Source: Rachicladosporium sp. CCFEE 5018 (taxonomy: Eukaryota > Ascomycota > Dothideomycetes > Cladosporiales > Cladosporiaceae). From it: a stretch of DNA of 64,000 nt. The stretch's first letter is position 1, and every line of letters starts with the position of its first letter. The position numbers and the translations under genes were made by a program. The notes under the pieces are model-generated. The model made no database searches and was not told the DNA's origin. It saw only the letters and a list, made by a program, of their open reading frames with translations. Below, one piece after another: positions 11,310 through 20,656 of this stretch. The stretch spans positions 1 through 64,000 of the forward strand of contig KZ111173.1 of NCBI GenBank assembly GCA_002077045.2, written 5' to 3'.

Positions 11310-11886
11310 GGCGAAGGAATTACGAGTTGTAGGATGAAGCAGCCGGATGTGAATGGGTCGATGGACGGATTGGGAAAGCAAGAAGAGAGTAGATACTCAC
11401 CGCACCACACGCCTTTGTTGTCGACCTTCTTACAAGCGTTTACCATGTGGATGCCATTCATTGCCATCATGATGTAATGCCCGGCACATTGTGCCATGAT
11501 TGCCGGTGGTGGTGGAGCATCGTTCAATAATCGCTCCAGTCTCGTTGGCGTCTATGTCGTGAACGCAATGGGATATCATATCGCCCCAAGGGCGACCGCT
11601 ACCACACCGGAAGGCTGGTTCGACCACAGACGAACTTGGAGATACAGATATTCCCGAGCTATGCTAACAAGCACGCCAAGATAATGCCTACAGGCAGGAT
11701 AAAGTCTTACCCTTCCTGAGCCGATCACGGCGCCAGCATCTTTGACACGCACGATGTCGATCTGCCGAACGTGACGCGACATGGCGATTGCGATTGCATA
11801 TATGCGCGTAAACCGATGTACCATGAGAATCCCAGGCGTTCAATTTTTGCTCACCAACAGGCGAAGGTATCGACCTCGGAGCGGAC
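11310..11886. promoter_or_regulatory. Divergent SDR/DHA2 promoter, copy 1
   Basis: 577 bases between two divergent genes. A perfect inverted repeat, GGCACATTGTGCC, lies at 11483-11495 and is unchanged in copy 2 (25410-25422). Its form, two 6-base arms around one base, suits a dimeric transcription factor. No coding frame is conserved. Confidence 0.45.
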
Positions 11887-13585
11887 ATGAAGGAGGCTAG
11901 CAAAGGGCCAGTGGAGCCTCATACGCAGGCTGACAGCAGCCATGATGGGCAGCATTCTAGGTTTGTAGAGATACAAGGCTTCGATCACGACCGAGCAACG
12001 CACGATGTCGAGAAGCAAGGCCATGGAGCACCGATGGAGCAAGTCGTTAGCGTCAGCTCTGCCCTACCTATGTCGAAACCTCGAACCATCGCGTTAGTAC
12101 TCACGTTGACTGGTGCCGCTTTCCTCAACACCCTCTCGGTCCAAGCATGCGTGATCATCTTACCAGCCATCGGGCGAGACCTCAGCATACCAGCTGCTCG
12201 ACAACAATGGATCGTCTCCGCCTACTCTCTCACCTTCGGCTGCTTCCTCCTGCTGTGGGGACGTCTGGCTGATGTGTACGGCAAGCGACTGATCTTCATC
12301 TACGGATCTTGCTGGGTGTGCATCACTACATTGATTTGCCCATTCGTTCCGAGCGAGATCGGCTTCGATGTACTGCGCGGACTGCAAGGACTGGGAGCCG
12401 CTGCGAACGTTCCCACGGCTATCGGGATTATTGGGGTCACCTTCGCGCCGGGCAGTAAGGCGAAGACGTATGCCATAGCGACATATTCTGCTGGTGCGCC
12501 GCTGGGCTCGGTGTTTGGCAACCTTTTGGGTGGCTTAGTCGGCGAGTACGCTTCCTGGAAGTGGGTGTTCTGGATTTTGGCCATATTGGCAGCGCTGGTT
12601 ACGGTTGCTGGCCAGCTGGTGATCCCACTACCTCGTCTAAATACTGAGCCGAAATCACTGAAAGGTGCTGTAGACTGGATTGGAGGCATGATTGTGACTA
12701 TAGCGCTGATGCTGCTGCTCTTTGCACTTACGCAAGGCAACATTACCGGTTGGGCAGTGTTCTGGATCCCTCTCATCATCGTAATCTCGGTACTCATGCT
12801 TGGTGCATTCGTGTACTGGCAACTCTACCTAGAGAAGAAGACCACGCGGAAGCCTTTGCTGAAAGTCACGATCGTCAAGGATGTCAGGATCTCAGCTAGC
12901 TTCTTCGCTATGGCTATGTTCTTTGCCTGCAAGTCCTATTGACTCTCTATCTTGGAATAGCGCTGACGAGATGCAGCATTCAACAACTTCCTTATCTTCG
13001 CCACCTACTTCTACCAAGACTATCTCGGCCTGAGTAGTATACAAACAACGATCCGCTTCATCCCCACGGGTGTCGTAGGAGTCTTGACAGTCTTCATAAC
13101 ATCTCAGCTCCTCGCTCGCATCTCAGTACACTACATCATTATGTGGGGCATGCTCTGCTGCGCAATCTCATCTCTGCTCTTCGCGATACCGATTTCCGGC
13201 CGACACGATATACTGGGCTTGGGGCTTCCCAGCCATGTGCCTATCTGTCTTCGGTGCTGACACGCTATTCCCTTCATTGGTCTTGTACGTTTCACACGCC
13301 CTGCCAAAGGAGGATCAGGCAGTCGGTGGCGCTAGCATCAATGCCTTTGGGCAAGTCGGACGAGCGATTGGGTTGGCTATCGGCACGGCGCTACAAGTTG
13401 CTGTGCAAGCTAGCAAAGAGGGTGGTCATGCCGCTGTCACTGGCGAAGGCTTCAAGCGCAGCGACGCTTTCTTACAAGGCATCCGGGCGGCCGAGTGGTT
13501 CAATGTCGGACTTGCACTTGCAGGCTTCGTTATCGTGGCAGTGACGTTTCGAGGAGCTGGCATCTTGGGTACAGCGAAGAAGTAG
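11887..13585 (+). pseudogene. DHA2-family MFS transporter, copy 1, frameshifted
   Basis: Two exons (11887-12928, 12977-13585). The first reads as a 14-TM drug/H+ antiporter-type protein with the WGRLADVYGKR loop motif and a GAPLGSVFGNLLGG helix. The intron uses a GC donor (GCAAGT) with a CTGAC branch site; without that splice the frame stops at once. In the second exon a run of three T at 13193-13195 replaces the two T of copy 2. This shifts the frame and gives a stop at 13258-13260, so the last TM helices are lost (about 441 of 549 residues remain). The rest of the exon stays codon-like in the shifted frame, so the change is recent or a sequencing error. Confidence 0.7.
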
Positions 13586-13630
13586 TTTCGCCTCGAAAAC
13601 ATAGATGATAGACTATACACGTCATCCACC

Positions 13631-14013
13631 TTAGAGCCTAGACTTTTCTTCATCACCGTTGAGCAGATCCCACACCTCCAGACCCTGCTCCCACCGGTCG
13701 TCTTCCCACACATCAGTCTTGCCATCTGCTCGAAGTCGCCGCATCTGCTTCGGACTACTTGGACCCCACTGCACATCATCGCCTCGCACGAACGCAGCAA
13801 ACTGCTCATTCCAGTCGTTGAGCATTCCTTTCTCGTCTGCAGTCAGCCCATCACCGCATGCACCCCAGAGCCAGATAGAGTCGAGATCTGTGGCATGAGT
13901 GACGCCCCACTCGGGCGGTATGATGGCGTCAACGCACTTCATCCGCTTATCGAATCTATATCTGAGGACGTCTTTGCCCGGTACAAGACCGCCCTTGAAC
14001 AGTGCGTTTTGGA
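13631..14013 (-). CDS. Type-B carboxylesterase, 3' end only, contig 1
   Basis: C-terminal part of the carboxylesterase whose 5' part is at 28155-29792, cut by the contig end at 14013. Bases 13677-14013 are identical to 28155-28491, so this is the same DNA seen from the neighbouring contig and it supplies the missing stop codon (13631-13633). Joined to 28155-29792 it completes a protein of 542 residues. See the entry at 28155 for function. Confidence 0.85.
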
Positions 14014-14113
14014 NNNNNNNNNNNNNNNNNNNNNNNNNNNNNNNNNNNNNNNNNNNNNNNNNNNNNNNNNNNNNNNNNNNNNNNNNNNNNNNNNNNNNNN
14101 NNNNNNNNNNNNN
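14014..14113. other. Assembly gap (100 N), false join
   Basis: Exactly 100 N. Sequence to the left belongs next to contig 3 (exact 337-base overlap). Sequence to the right begins with a telomere whose chromosome lies to the right. The two sides are therefore not neighbours in the genome. Confidence 0.9.
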
Positions 14114-14224
14114 TAACCCTAACCCTAACCCTAACCCTAACCCTAACCCTAACCCTAACCCTAACCCTAACCCTAACCCTAACCCTAACCCTAACCCTAA
14201 CCCTAATCCTAATCCTAATCCTAA
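14114..14224. repeat. Telomere, CCCTAA repeats with TCCTAA variants inside
   Basis: About fifteen perfect CCCTAA units (14114-14206) followed by three TCCTAA units (14207-14224). The C-rich strand reads 5' to 3' from the left, which is the orientation of a left chromosome end. Variant units on the inner side of a perfect array are typical of true telomeres, because old inner repeats are not renewed by telomerase. Confidence 0.95.
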
Positions 14225-14860
14225 TATATACTTAATATACTATCTTAGACCTATAGAATCGAACTCCGTACTTAGATCTTAGTTACCTAGTCTATATCTC
14301 TAGAACCTTTCCCGGAATACGACCTCTTACCTTAGACTTTAACCCTAGATAACTCTACGGTTTCTATTAGGACCTAGCGACTATTATATACTTAATATAG
14401 GGTCTTAGACCTATAGAATCGAATAGCGTACTCAAATTAAGGTTACCTAGTCCTTATCTCTAGAACTCGTCCTAGAATACGACCTCTTACCTTATACTTA
14501 TACCTAGTATAACTCGACGGTTTCTATTAGGACCTAGCTACTATTATATACTTAATATAGTATATTATAGTAGTAGAATCGAGTACCGTACCTAAATTTA
14601 GGTTACCTACTCTATGTATCTAGATCTTATCCCGGATTTTAATCTTACTTACTACTAATATTTTGCTCTAGTATCTAAGTTATTCTTAATAGTAAACCTA
14701 ACTTTTATATTCTTTTTAGACTATAATAGACCGTAGAAATCGATCTACGGACTCGGATTTAGGTTACCTCATTTCTAATATATAGAAAATAGTAGATTTA
14801 AAAAATCTTAGGGAAACCTAAATATTTCGACGCGGTAACCCGGGTAACTACATGTTTTAT
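14225..14860. repeat. Telomere-associated tandem repeat, 160-base unit
   Basis: Four head-to-tail copies of a unit of about 160 bases. The landmark TATATACTTAATATA begins at 14225, 14385 and 14545, and the landmark GTTACCT recurs at 14282, 14442, 14602 and 14763. The first three copies are close; the fourth has decayed and its end is not sharp. The whole block is AT-rich and short of CpA, so it has probably been through RIP. It abuts the last telomere unit directly. Confidence 0.8.
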
Positions 14861-15113
14861 ACTATTAGAAGTTACAGTATAAGCGCAATGACTAGTAGTG
14901 AAGTAGTCTAGATCGTTGTAAGGCCTATTGATCGAAGAAGAAAGGTCCCTCGTTACGCTAATGCGAGCATCACCTACCGCCTCTTAATTCATATTACTAT
15001 ATAATTGTTATCGTTCTCCAACAGGTGCAGTCAATACTTTTGTGTCAAGCTCCGGATGTAGGAGCCCAGCCCCGGAAACTATAGGGACACGTAGTCGGCC
15101 CATTATCCCACCC
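14861..15113. other. C-to-T/G-to-A altered flank, copy 2
   Basis: Aligns with about 1190-1446 of copy 1, but many positions differ by transitions towards T and A (for example a copy 1 CCGCTGCAGG appears as TCGTTGTAAG). The change fades out at the 3' end of the reductase gene. This looks like RIP spreading from the tandem repeat into unique sequence. No gene is seen. Confidence 0.5.
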
Positions 15114-16542
15114 TCAGATCAACGGCCTCGCCTCCCCCACTAGCGGGGGCAACATGCCTAGCTTGTTGAACTCCTCACAAACAGTGTGCATCGACTCCAA
15201 CGTATCGACATGCCCCGCAAACCCAAAGTACCTCGCCTTGTTCATACTCAACGAAGCGGCCAAACCCCACGCCGCCGCATCGCCAAACTCGAAATTAGGC
15301 TCGATGTCATCGAAGGGATTGTACTTCAACCCGTTCTTCTGCATGATCTCCTTCCACGCCTTCTGATTCTCCGGCTCGTGGGCCCAGCCGACTAGTGTCC
15401 AGGCGAAACGAAGTTGGCGTCCTGGACCATAGCCGAGAGGCGTGGGCACGACGTCCTTGCTGCCGACGACCGTATACTCCGCCTCATCCAAGTCTGGTGT
15501 GTTGGAGCCAGGGGCACCGTACCAGCTTGCGAGTTCCGGCCAGAGTCGGTTGTGAGGGAGTGGACAGCTATCGCTGGCATTGAACTTCTGCTTTTTGCAC
15601 TTATCCTCTAGCGCGGCCCATTCGGTCAGGTAGCCAGTCAGTCTCGCCGAACTGTGCTCAGAGGGTCCGAGCCAGAGCTCGAGATCGCCGGGAAACTCGA
15701 GCTTCTCGCCTTTCTGCGCTTGGACGGCCTGCGGGATGTGTGATTAGTACACTTCGAGGGCAGATCAGAAAAGTCTATACTGACTGCATAGATCGCCAGA
15801 GGGAGCAGAATGTTCATGGCCGCACCAGTGACGGCACCTAGGATCCAGGCGGGACAGATGATGTTCCAGCCGATGTTGTGAGCCTCGCAATACTTGTAGA
15901 GAATGTCCTCTTGCGGGTAGTAGAAGTTGGGGGCCAGTGTCACTCTTGGATCGCTTTCAGTGGCTGGCGAACGATGCGGTCCCAAGTGGACGCCGTAATT
16001 CTTTGCGCCAGTCTGCAGCACGAATCGCCTTGGCGTGATCTTGGCTAGATCCAAAGCCTCAGTGAAGTTCCGCAGGAGTGCCGCTGTAGCGCAGAGTCAG
16101 TGAGCCGTACCTCCCGCCACATAGCGCTAGCCGTACTGTTTGTGTCTACGAGTTGCTGAGCATTGCTCCACGGCGGCTGGCCGGGATCAGGTCGTGGCTG
16201 CAGATACGAGTAGAAGAAGACGTGGTCAGCTTTAACGCCCTTGTCTTGCAATTCCTTCGCAATGTCCTGCGGGTTAGACAAGAAGTCCACGGCTACATGC
16301 TCGACTCGACTTCGCTGATCGGGTGTCAACAAAGCCATCATCTCCTTTGGCGGAGGCTTCCTCGATGCAGCCCAGACTTTGGTCCATCGTTCAGGACTTT
16401 CCAGGAGCACTCGCATTGTGGCGAACCCGGATATGCCATTGGCACCTGTTACGATCGCTGTAAGACCTTTGATATCTGGCGAGAAGCTTGGCAGGTTGTT
16501 GTAGATGCCTTGCTTCCGCAGAGGAAGTTGTTGGGAGCCCAT
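15114..16542 (-). CDS. PRISE-type short-chain reductase, copy 2
   Basis: Exons 16542-16137, 16083-15785 and 15728-15114 give 439 residues, the same structure as copy 1 at 1447-2875 with no length change. The TGANGISG cofactor motif, the TGAKNYG segment and the ICPAWILG block are all present, so it should be active as an NAD(P)H-dependent enone reductase of the PRISE group. It is the first gene after the telomere, with its 3' end about 0.9 kb from the CCCTAA array. Exon 2, intron 2 and the start of exon 3 are almost identical to copy 1, whereas exon 1 and the 3' end have diverged more, so the two copies probably exchanged sequence by gene conversion. Confidence 0.85.
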
Positions 16543-16773
16543 GATGTGAGCGTTCGAGATGTATTACACGCTGCTATCGAATAATTGCAGGTGGTAGTAG
16601 TCTCTTTGGATATCTGGAAGTGTCTCCGTTCATATACCATTGAGGGGTGATTGCCAATCACGAACCCCGCAATCATGAATCCACCTCGGACGCGGGCATC
16701 TCTTAGCAATTGGATACTGCGCTGCACATCAGCAAATCGTACATCCATGAGTTTGTGAGAGCCCACAGACAGA

Positions 16774-17409
16774 ATGGTCAACGTCAAGACCTACCACCTC
16801 CCTCCTACGCCTCTTATACCCAATTCTCCACAACCCCTGCTTCACTACCCTGGCCTCCTGGCGAACGAGACCTCCGACACAATCCTGACAAAAGCATACG
16901 ATCTCTTCGACTCCAACGCCTGGGAACTCCAATGGATCTTCCGCTACGGTCCCACACAGCCATCGCACTACCACAGCCATACACATGAGTGCATGGCCGT
17001 GCTAACAGGCAGTGGAGTGATACGGTTCGGGGTCGCGGACACCGGCAGCAATGACTCGGATCATGAGGAGGGCGGCGTGACGGTCTCTGCCTCAGCAGGC
17101 GATGTCTTTGTCATACCAGCCGGCGTGGCGCATAAGACACACGAAGTGCAGCCCATAACAAGTTTCGAGCTCATCAGTCCGGGGACGGGGCATGGCATAC
17201 CAGGGGTAGATCCAAGGAAGCAGCTGCAGGAGGTGAAGTTGGAGGGGTTCACTATGCTGGGAGCGTATCCGAGAGGGTCGAAGGGATGGGATTTCGCTGA
17301 GCGGATTGCGCCGGGTGTCGAGATGAAGGAGAGCTGGGAGGTCGAGAAGCCGCCACGGGATCCGGTGCTGGGTGTTGCTGAAGAAGGCTTGTGCGGGACG
17401 TGGAAGTGA
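16774..17409 (+). CDS. YjlB-like cupin protein, copy 2
   Basis: One exon, 211 residues, the partner of 3107-3742. Both cupin motifs keep their metal-ligand residues (HTHE in motif 1, final His of GDVFVIPAGVAH in motif 2). Differences from copy 1 are few and lie in the loop after motif 1 and near the C-terminus (a Glu-to-Val/Asp patch before RKQLQEVKLEG). It is transcribed away from the reductase at 15114-16542 across 231 bases, exactly as in copy 1. A small metal-binding cytosolic protein is likely; the reaction is unknown. Confidence 0.85.
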   Translation: MVNVKTYHLPPTPLIPNSPQPLLHYPGLLANETSDTILTKAYDLFDSNAWELQWIFRYGPTQPSHYHSHTHECMAVLTGSGVIRFGVADTGSNDSDHEEGGVTVSASAGDVFVIPAGVAHKTHEVQPITSFELISPGTGHGIPGVDPRKQLQEVKLEGFTMLGAYPRGSKGWDFAERIAPGVEMKESWEVEKPPRDPVLGVAEEGLCGTWK

Positions 17410-17672
17410 GGATCGATGGTCGGTCAGGCCAGTATGGGGGTATTGTTGAGAGAGAGGTCGCCCGAGACAGACAAGGACACTGCTCGCCAAGGTCACGACA
17501 GATTGCGCATCCCGCGGAGCCCGGACCTGGGTCGTTCGTCTGCTACGATTGCGCAATCGATGGGTAGGGTGCGCACGAAGTCCCCAGTGTTACGGCTGAA
17601 GAACCAACCCAGTCCACGACGGCGGTCGCATGTAATACCCATAGATTGTGCCATTCCCATTTTCACGTGCAT

Positions 17673-18478
17673 TCAGCTCTTCACCGCATTCTTGCCCTCT
17701 TCCTCCATCTCCCTCAACCTCTCCACCACCTTGCCCCTCAAATACGCACTCAACCCCAACACCCCCTCCCTAGTACATACCCGATACGTCCCCGCCTCCT
17801 GATACCTCCCATGCCCATCCACAAACTCCCCCTTTGCATCCAGCTCCAAACTCCCAAAGATATCCTCCGGCCACGCCACCCTCCCAAAGTCCGGAGGCTG
17901 CCTCTGATCACTGACGTGAATATACCCTCCTTTGCCCGCACCGCCCATACCGCCTTGCGCTTCGGAGACGTGTCCGGAGAGGCTGGGCTTCGACATGCTT
18001 GCTTGGCTGCCTTTGCCGCGCGGTCGGGGTGGGGCTCTGGAAGGGGAGAACACGCCGCCGGAGCCGAGGGCGGAGCCGGCCTGGGAGCTGTACATGGCTG
18101 CTTGGGCGATGACTTCGGGATCGGAGTGGGCGTGTTTGCGGAGGGTGTCGTGTATGATGTTGAGGAAAGCGGGGTTTTCTGTGAGAGATTCCGGGGTTGG
18201 GGGGATGGTTGAAGTTGCGCCGATTGCGAGGTCTGGATTCGGGGGAGAGGTCGGGAGGAGGGAGAGGATGTTCGTGGATAGAGAGGTAGGGCCGCGGTGG
18301 ATGTACTGGGCACGTCTTAGCTGGAGGTGGATACAGACATGAGAGTTGCGCATACGATGTGTGGGTTATTGGGAAGAGTGGACAGCGCTCGGTGGAGGGT
18401 ACTTGGAGACGTTCGGGCAACGAGACGGAGGCATTGGAACGACGAAGTTGTCCTTGGGGCGCAAAGAAGAGTTGCCAT
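17673..18478 (-). CDS. Conserved protein with mitochondrial presequence, copy 2
   Basis: Two exons (18478-18356, 18320-17673) give 256 residues. The N-terminus (MATLLCAPRTTSSFQCLRLV...) is rich in Arg, Ser and Leu with no acidic residue over about 35 positions, as in a mitochondrial targeting sequence. A helical middle (TPESLTENPAFLNIIHDTL, DPEVIAQAAM), a Gly/Ser-rich linker and a well-ordered C-terminal block follow (GGYIHVSDQRQPPDFGRVAW, DIFGSLELDAKGEFVDGHG). I recognise this as a fungal-type conserved protein but cannot give it a function. Open sequence extends upstream only through a TTG codon, so the ATG at 18478 is preferred. Copy 1 of this gene is broken. Confidence 0.7.
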
Positions 18479-18872
18479 CGCAGCTGGGATGGTCAGAAAG
18501 CAGAGATGATTGGTCAAGGAAGCAGGACTGTTGTGAATCCCTACGAAGCTTGCAATAGAGCGCGAGGTATCAAAATCTACAGATCATCACCCATGACGTA
18601 TGGCTGGATCTTCAAGCATTGACCAACCAAAATCAGATCGCCATCATCAATCCCTCATGGACCTCTGCGCCGTTCGGGCGTCGCTCGCGTGCTGCGGAAC
18701 TCGAGACCAGTCAAGCACGTCGCCTGGTGTGGTCGGAGAGCGCAGCAATTCGAGGCCTGGGTCTGAATCGCTGCTGCAGATGGTCGAGGAAAGCGCGGTC
18801 GCCCTTCGATGCAGGTCGCTCCACACCATGCATGAGATGCGGAACATCACAACCGCGAGACATTCAATGCCA
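18479..18872. other. Intergenic, upstream of the mitochondrial-protein gene, copy 2
   Basis: 394 bases matching 4811-5199. No coding frame is kept between the copies. It should contain the promoter of the minus-strand gene ending at 17673 and the 3' UTR of SNF7. Confidence 0.5.
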
Positions 18873-19683
18873 CTACATCGCCATCTCAGCCTGCAGCTTC
18901 CGCAGCTCCTCCTCTTCGTCCTCCTCCTCGGCTGCTGCTCGTCCTCGTACTAGTCAAATGTCAGCAAAACCCTCATCACGACACGTCTCAAGCACTTACT
19001 CGGCGCGTTCGGCACGTTGGGCACCCGCTGTATCTGATCACTGATCGGCACACTCCCAGTTTTCAGCATCTTCTCATCCAGCTGCTCCTGCTGCAGCTCT
19101 GCTAGCTCCTCATCAAGCTCGTCCTCATCAATAGCGTTACTCGTTGCGCCTTGCGCTAGTGCTTCCGCAATCTCGTCTCCAACCGCGTGCTGTTCTCGCA
19201 GATCCTCCATGACTTGGTCCACCGTGTCTACCGTAAGACCGCCGTGTATCGTCTTCATAGCCTTGGACGAATTTGCCATGGCGTCCAGAGTCTCCTTGTT
19301 GATGTTCGCGGATTCGATCGAGGAGATCTCCTTCTCTAGTGTCATCATCTGTGCTGAAGTCTGCTCGAGTGCCTGCTCATGCGCCTTCTTTCGCCGGAGT
19401 GCTGCTTTCGCGACTGCCAGGATCATTAGCTCGCGCCTCTCGTCTCCACCACAAAACCTTGCACCTCGCACACATAGACGCCGGAGTACTCACGCCCTTT
19501 GTTCGTGCTCACGTTCTTCCGCGCGATCGCATCCTGCTCGTCCATCTGGTTCTGCAAGTGCTTTTCCCGCTTCGACAGCATGTCCAGCGTACTTCGCAGT
19601 CCGAGGATGGCATTCTTGGTCGTGTCCTTCTTCTTCGCTGCGTTGCCACCCCACAGGCTGCCGATGCCCCAGCCGCTGGCCAT
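18873..19683 (-). CDS. SNF7: ESCRT-III subunit Snf7/Vps32, copy 2
   Basis: Exons 19683-19494, 19413-19000 and 18949-18873 give 226 residues, with exon lengths equal to copy 1 (190, 414 and 77 bases). The protein differs from copy 1 at only a handful of places, while the introns have diverged strongly, so both copies have been under selection. It carries the Snf7 core (SIESANINKETLDAMAN, AMKTIHGGLTVDTVDQVMEDL), the acidic linker and the C-terminal helix. Role: polymerising subunit of ESCRT-III at endosomes and other membranes. It shares a divergent 498-base promoter with TEN1. Confidence 0.95.
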
Positions 19684-20181
19684 GATGGATCACTCGCAGA
19701 CGACCTGCGCAAGCTCCCGGGCAAGGTCTGATTTGCTGTGCCCGATAATTTTCAAGTGAGATCAGCCACACAGATTCCTTCCAGACAAGTCACTCTGAGG
19801 ACGGTCCTGTTATATCGACGCCTCTGTCACCTCGGAATCTGCGTGTTATTGCTGCTGCGAACGGCCTGATATAGCAAGTCCGGAGTCTCCCAGATGATAG
19901 GAGAAGTAATTTGGAGGCCTTGAAAGATATTGCAGTGCAAGGGGCGATATCGAGTAGCGAGTTTGTGAGATGCTGCTGGCGCCTATTTCTTTATCGGCGT
20001 GTTGAATCTCGTGAAGCCCAGCCCACCACATGACGTGAGATGCACGTGCCGCTTTACCAATCGCTCTTGCTGTGTTCCACTTTTTTCACGAAACCCACAT
20101 CCGCTTCCATCGACCTCACCTCACCGTCTCATATGAGGGAGAGGATTGGCTGCGGTCACAGACACGAAGTCATTAACCATC
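19684..20181. promoter_or_regulatory. Divergent SNF7/TEN1 promoter region, copy 2
   Basis: 498 bases between the SNF7 and TEN1 start codons, aligning with 6011-6510 but with scattered small indels. The block around 19860-19990 (a run ending in CGATATCGAGTAGCGAG) is the best kept part and could hold shared control elements. No gene is seen. Confidence 0.4.
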
Positions 20182-20656
20182 ATGCCACCGAGAAGAGCCG
20201 GCGAGTACACATATCTCGAAAGCAAGCCTCAAGCGAGCCAGCTAGTCCTGCTCTCCCAGGTTGCCGGTATGAGCGAAGGCAGCAAGGTAAGAATTCTAGG
20301 ATGGTAAGTCTGCACGTTGTTTTCATGCTTTCATTCCACTTATCGTTACATCTAGCGTATCCTCATATGATGTGCCTAGTGCAAGCTTGCTTCTCGAAGA
20401 TCATGCTACAATCTCACAGCGATCTACTGTGCTCGTCAACGTTGACGGCATCACCAATACGCTCAATGCTGAGCTAACGCAGATTGGCGCGCTGCTAAAC
20501 GTCGTGGGCTATGTCGATCACAGCAGTGTTGTTGATGCGAGCGAGAAGAAGTCCTCGGCGAACGTCAATGCTCTGATGATCTGGTCTGCTGGAGCAATCA
20601 AAGTCGACGAATACGAAACAGCTGTCAGGGGGATGCAGTCTACATGTGCTCTCTGA
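20182..20656 (+). CDS. TEN1: CST complex subunit Ten1, copy 2
   Basis: Exons 20182-20303 and 20356-20656 (same lengths as copy 1) give 140 residues. The spliced KVRILGCVSSYDVP block, LLLEDHATIS strand and VLVNVDGI strand support an OB-fold Ten1. Ten1 works with Stn1, and Cdc13 or CTC1, to cap telomere 3' overhangs and promote C-strand fill-in. The gene starts about 6 kb from the CCCTAA array of its own contig, so its expression could be affected by telomeric silencing. Substitutions relative to copy 1 are mostly conservative, which argues that both encode working proteins. Confidence 0.8.
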
